Assembly: GCA_002428445.1 (NCBI GenBank)
Contig: DIWJ01000087.1
Location: 1 to 31,900 of the forward strand
DNA length: 31,900 bases
Origin: Syntrophaceae bacterium UBA6109
GTDB taxonomy: Bacteria > Desulfobacterota > Syntrophia > Syntrophales > UBA6109
Reading direction: 5' to 3'
The translations under genes and the position numbers were made by a program. The notes under the pieces are model-generated. The model searched no databases, was not told the origin of the DNA, and worked only from the letters and a program-made list of their open reading frames with translations. Positions 29,611 to 31,900 of the stretch are shown here, piece by piece. Numbering within the stretch: position 1 is the stretch's first letter; the number at the start of each line of letters is the position of its first letter.

Positions 29611-30495
29611 TTAGGCGTGCCTGCCGAGAAATGCCCGGACCGCGGCTACGAAGCCGGCAGGATTGTCGAGGGTCACGTGGTGGCCGCTGTCCGGCATTGT
29701 GACGATTTCCACCTGCGGGCACCGCGCCTTGATCTCGACGGCGATGGCGGGGGTGATGCGCGTGCTGTGGTTGCATTTGATGACCAATGCCGGGATCGTG
29801 ATCCGTTCCCAGCAGGGCAGGCTGTCGACTGTGTGCCGGGCCGCGTAGACCCCGCGGTCGACCTTGTGCCGCCAGCGGCCGTCGGCTGACCGGCGGGCGC
29901 TGTGGCGTGCGAGGTAGGCGACGACGTCGGGCCGCGTGGGCGTGCCGAGCGGACGCAGACGGTAACGCGCGGCAAATTCTTCCGGCGTATCGTAGCTGCT
30001 GCCCTCGCGCGATCCGATGGTGTGAAAGGCCGCCACGAACTCCTCGCTGATGCGCAGCATCGAATCGGCCACAATCAGTCTGCTCACCCGCTCCGGATGG
30101 GCGGCGGCGTACATCAGCGACACCAGACCGCCAAAGGAGTGGCCGACGAGGATGAGATCCCGCAGATCGAGCTTATCCACCGCCTCAGCGAGGTCCGCCG
30201 CGAAACGGGTGTAGGAATAGTCCGGCGGATCGGCCCATGCGCTGTCGCCGTGGCCGCGTTGATCCAGGGCCAGCAAATGGTAATCCGCGGCGAGATCGGG
30301 CGCAACGAAATCGAACCAGTGTGCGTGCGCGCCGCTGCCGTGCAGACAAAGCATGGACGGGCGGCCCGCCGTACCGTAATCCAGATAATGCAGACGGACC
30401 CCGCCGGCTTCGACGTAACCGCTGGTGAAGGCGGACGGTCGATCGGTTGGGCCGTGATGTGCGGTGCTGCGTTCATTTCCAGTCTCTGAAGTCAT
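29611..30495 (-). CDS. Alpha/beta hydrolase
   Basis: The 294-residue protein has the standard alpha/beta-hydrolase order: oxyanion-hole motif LCLHGSGAHAHWFDF (HGSG 52-55), LLALDQRGHGDS (74-85), nucleophile elbow VGHSFGG with Ser120, and a late GHHVTLDNP with catalytic His272. The acid residue is not obvious. The substrate is unknown; relatives include esterases, haloperoxidases and ring-cleavage-product hydrolases. It is cytosolic, with a disordered first 25 residues. The ATG at 30495 has a GAGGGGAAGGG site; the open frame upstream looks non-coding. It stands alone between a decayed gene and the radical SAM gene, suggesting a gene-turnover zone. Confidence 0.87.
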   Translation of the reverse strand: MTSETGNERSTAHHGPTDRPSAFTSGYVEAGGVRLHYLDYGTAGRPSMLCLHGSGAHAHWFDFVAPDLAADYHLLALDQRGHGDSAWADPPDYSYTRFAADLAEAVDKLDLRDLILVGHSFGGLVSLMYAAAHPERVSRLIVADSMLRISEEFVAAFHTIGSREGSSYDTPEEFAARYRLRPLGTPTRPDVVAYLARHSARRSADGRWRHKVDRGVYAARHTVDSLPCWERITIPALVIKCNHSTRITPAIAVEIKARCPQVEIVTMPDSGHHVTLDNPAGFVAAVRAFLGRHA

Positions 30496-30711
30496 TTCAC
30501 CCTTCCCCTCATGAAGTGCAGATCGGCATGCGCCGCCGGTACATCTAGCACATTCAATGTCGGATTTCCGCCATTTTTGAAAGTTCCCCGACGCCGTCGC
30601 TTTCCGATTCCTTCGCCGCCATACCCGATGGATTCCCCGTCGCCGCAACCCGTCTGCTTTGCGGCCTTGTAAGGACGGCGCTTTTGCGGGTCCAAATCTT
30701 CCTGTCCATGG
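30496..30711. other. Intergenic stretch without recognised content
   Basis: Between the alpha/beta hydrolase start and the small ORF at 30712 I see no gene, hairpin-plus-T terminator or clear promoter. Together with the ORF at 30712-30885 this makes a gap of 386 bases before the radical SAM gene. Confidence 0.5.
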
Positions 30712-30885
30712 ATGCCTTGCGCAAAAGGACGGGAAACGGCAGACAAAAAAGCGGAGGGGGAGCTCTTACGGAGGTTCATTGGAGACGACCGACGCTTCAC
30801 TGCAGTCATCGTGGACAAGACCGGCAAGGATATTGCGCCGCGGCCCCGGTATTTGACAGAACCGGAGCCGGTGTGCAAATCATGA
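30712..30885 (+). CDS. Possible small ORF (57 aa) overlapping the radical SAM start
   Basis: An ATG-initiated frame of 57 codons ends in TGA at 30883-30885, overlapping the radical SAM ATG by four bases (ATGA). Its second half reads like protein, with GELLRRFIGDDRRFTAV, VDKTGKDI and PRYLTEPEP, and has mixed charged and hydrophobic residues. There is no ribosome site before the ATG and the first 15 residues look like noise, so it could be the tail of a truncated older gene rather than an intact one. I do not recognise the family. Confidence 0.35.
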   Translation: MPCAKGRETADKKAEGELLRRFIGDDRRFTAVIVDKTGKDIAPRPRYLTEPEPVCKS

Positions 30886-31682
30886 AACAGCAGATGCCGG
30901 CAACGAAGATCGCAACGCATGGCGGCCCGAAACAAATGATTGTCCGGGAGATATCCGCAAAATCCGTCCTCTCGAAATCCCAAGTCTACGACTATGCCAT
31001 GAATCCCTACGTGGGATGCAGCCATTCCTGCAGGTACTGCTATGCCGCGTTCATGAGGAGATTCACCGGCCACAGGGAAAAATGGGGGGCCTTCGTGGAC
31101 GTCAAGATCAATGCGCCGGAGCTGCTGGCCCGCGAAATCGGGAAGAAAAGGAAGCGGGGCAGGGTCTGGGTCAGCGGCGTCTGCGATCCGTACCAGGCGG
31201 CGGAAAAGAAATACGGGCTCACAAGACGCTGCCTGGAGGTCCTGCTCGAGAATCAATGGCCCGTGACCGTTCAGACCAAGTCATCCCTGGTATTGCGGGA
31301 TATCGAGATCCTGGAAAGATTTCAGGACATTGAAATCGGATTTTCCATCGCGACCGCGGATGAGAAAATCAGGAAGCTCTTCGAGCCCGGCGCTTCGCCG
31401 ATCGGGGAAAGAATCGGCGCCCTGGAGGTCCTCCACGGGAGGGGCATCCCGACGTTTGCCATGATCGCGCCGCTTCTTCCCGGAGCCGACGGCCTGGTGG
31501 AGGAGCTCGCGGGGATCGTGGACCGCGTCCTGATCGATCGGCTCAACTATTTCTACGCAAACCGGATCTACAAAGAAAACGGCCTGGAATGGGCCATGGA
31601 GGATGCTTTCTTCCACTGGCAGGCGGAAGTCCTGGAGGAAGGGTTCAAACGGACAGGGACTCCCGTTCAGGTGCTCTTCTAG
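30882..31682 (+). CDS. SPL-type radical SAM protein
   Basis: The 266-residue protein carries the radical SAM cluster motif CSHSCRYC (C46, C50, C53) in the context MNPYVGCSHSCRYCYA. It also has VWVSGVCDPYQAAEKKYGLTR and VTVQTKSSLVLRD, the pattern of the SplB-related family (spore photoproduct lyase-like, also typified by Rv2578c-type proteins). It is shorter than true SplB, and sporulation is not implied. The general chemistry is reductive cleavage of S-adenosylmethionine to a 5'-deoxyadenosyl radical; the substrate is unknown. Starts at 30882, 30894 or 30939 are possible; 30882 is chosen because it overlaps the preceding small ORF stop. A TTGACA at 30853-30858 would instead favour 30939. Confidence 0.88.
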   Translation: MKQQMPATKIATHGGPKQMIVREISAKSVLSKSQVYDYAMNPYVGCSHSCRYCYAAFMRRFTGHREKWGAFVDVKINAPELLAREIGKKRKRGRVWVSGVCDPYQAAEKKYGLTRRCLEVLLENQWPVTVQTKSSLVLRDIEILERFQDIEIGFSIATADEKIRKLFEPGASPIGERIGALEVLHGRGIPTFAMIAPLLPGADGLVEELAGIVDRVLIDRLNYFYANRIYKENGLEWAMEDAFFHWQAEVLEEGFKRTGTPVQVLF

Positions 31683-31879
31683 TGGTGCAGAGAGACACAC
31701 TTTCTCGATGCAGAAACGTCGCATGCACCGCTGCAAAAAGAACTCTTTTATGCTTCTGATGATTTCAGTTAGAACACCGGGCAAACGATCCTCGCGGATG
31801 GGGGCAAGCAGATTGCCGCGGGAGCCATGGGGCGTGTCATCAGGAATTGAGAGGGACTGGACTGCACCCTTCCCGTTAG

Positions 31880-31900
31880 CAGGTTGTTGAAAAACTCTTC
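31880..31900 (+). repeat. Possible start of a third dispersed-repeat copy, cut by the window end
   Basis: The last bases contain GGTTGTTGAAAAAC, close to GGCCGTTGAAGAAC at the left edge of copy B and GGCTGCTAAAAAAC in copy A. Only about 20 bases are visible. The 200 bases before it, after the radical SAM stop, show no gene I can support. Confidence 0.3.

Noticed and set aside
30853..30880. TTGACA followed by a weak -10 just before the radical SAM gene
   Set aside because: The -10 is poor and the transcript would begin at or after the chosen start codon. Kept only as a note on start choice.
30882..31682. Spore photoproduct lyase and a sporulating host
   Set aside because: The protein is shorter than SplB and belongs to a broad SPL-like group found in non-sporulating bacteria. 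BamD shows an outer membrane.
1..31900. CRISPR arrays, tRNA or rRNA genes, integrases and prophage genes
   Set aside because: Looked for regular spaced repeats, cloverleaf-like stems with conserved TTCGANNC loops in context, and recombinase motifs. None was convincing.

Overview
The window is GC-rich, densely coded chromosomal DNA. No plasmid, phage or transposase gene is visible. The gene set (a PaaK-type acyl-CoA ligase followed by an ACT protein, a TRAP carboxylate transporter, 2,3-diaminopropionate ammonia-lyase, two hemerythrin proteins, BamD, RlmN and a DUF6599-type secreted protein) suggests a Gram-negative anaerobe or microaerobe of the former Deltaproteobacteria (Desulfobacterota, Syntrophia-like). 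BamD and several signal peptides support an outer membrane. The taxonomic call is inference from family distribution, not from a marker gene.

Layout. 1-2840: a 48-residue membrane protein ending in a terminator, mobA on the minus strand, then a paaK-ACT operon. 2842-3547: two copies of a hairpin-forming dispersed repeat flank a small gene with an internal duplication. 3574-7127: a purine/MTA-type nucleoside phosphorylase divergent from trxA-bamD, with bamD convergent to an APH-like/P-loop kinase fusion. 7276-8151: a secreted C45-type Ntn hydrolase. 8292-14803: a minus-strand cluster gntR-dctP-dctQ-dctM-pxpA-pxpB-pxpC, best read as regulated uptake and ATP-driven opening of 5-oxoproline; dctQ carries a frameshift in a T7 run. 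14805-19032: rlmN, a NodB-type deacetylase, a LysM-NlpC/P60 hydrolase and, divergently, mtgA, so three of these four act on the cell envelope. 19074-22610: a thiolase, a small hemerythrin protein and a class III cyclase fused to a hemerythrin domain. 22714-25165: dpaL, a promoter-hairpin-terminator unit before an unrecognised 102-residue gene, and a cold-shock gene with a long leader. 25294-29187: a Tat-type aldo/keto reductase with two [4Fe-4S] motifs, a DUF6599 protein, a DUF486 protein, a glyoxalase-like protein and a pair of small membrane proteins. 29413-31682: a decayed AHSA1/SRPBCC gene, an alpha/beta hydrolase and an SPL-type radical SAM gene overlapped by a possible 57-codon ORF.

The most informative unit is the 5-oxoproline cluster: the GntR/FCD regulator has an AT-rich palindrome in its own promoter, the TRAP system would bring in the substrate, and PxpABC would convert it to glutamate. 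The most unusual single protein is the cyclase-hemerythrin fusion, which lacks one expected iron ligand. I found no CRISPR array, rRNA, tRNA or complete mobile element. All functional calls rest on motif recognition by eye; no database search was run.
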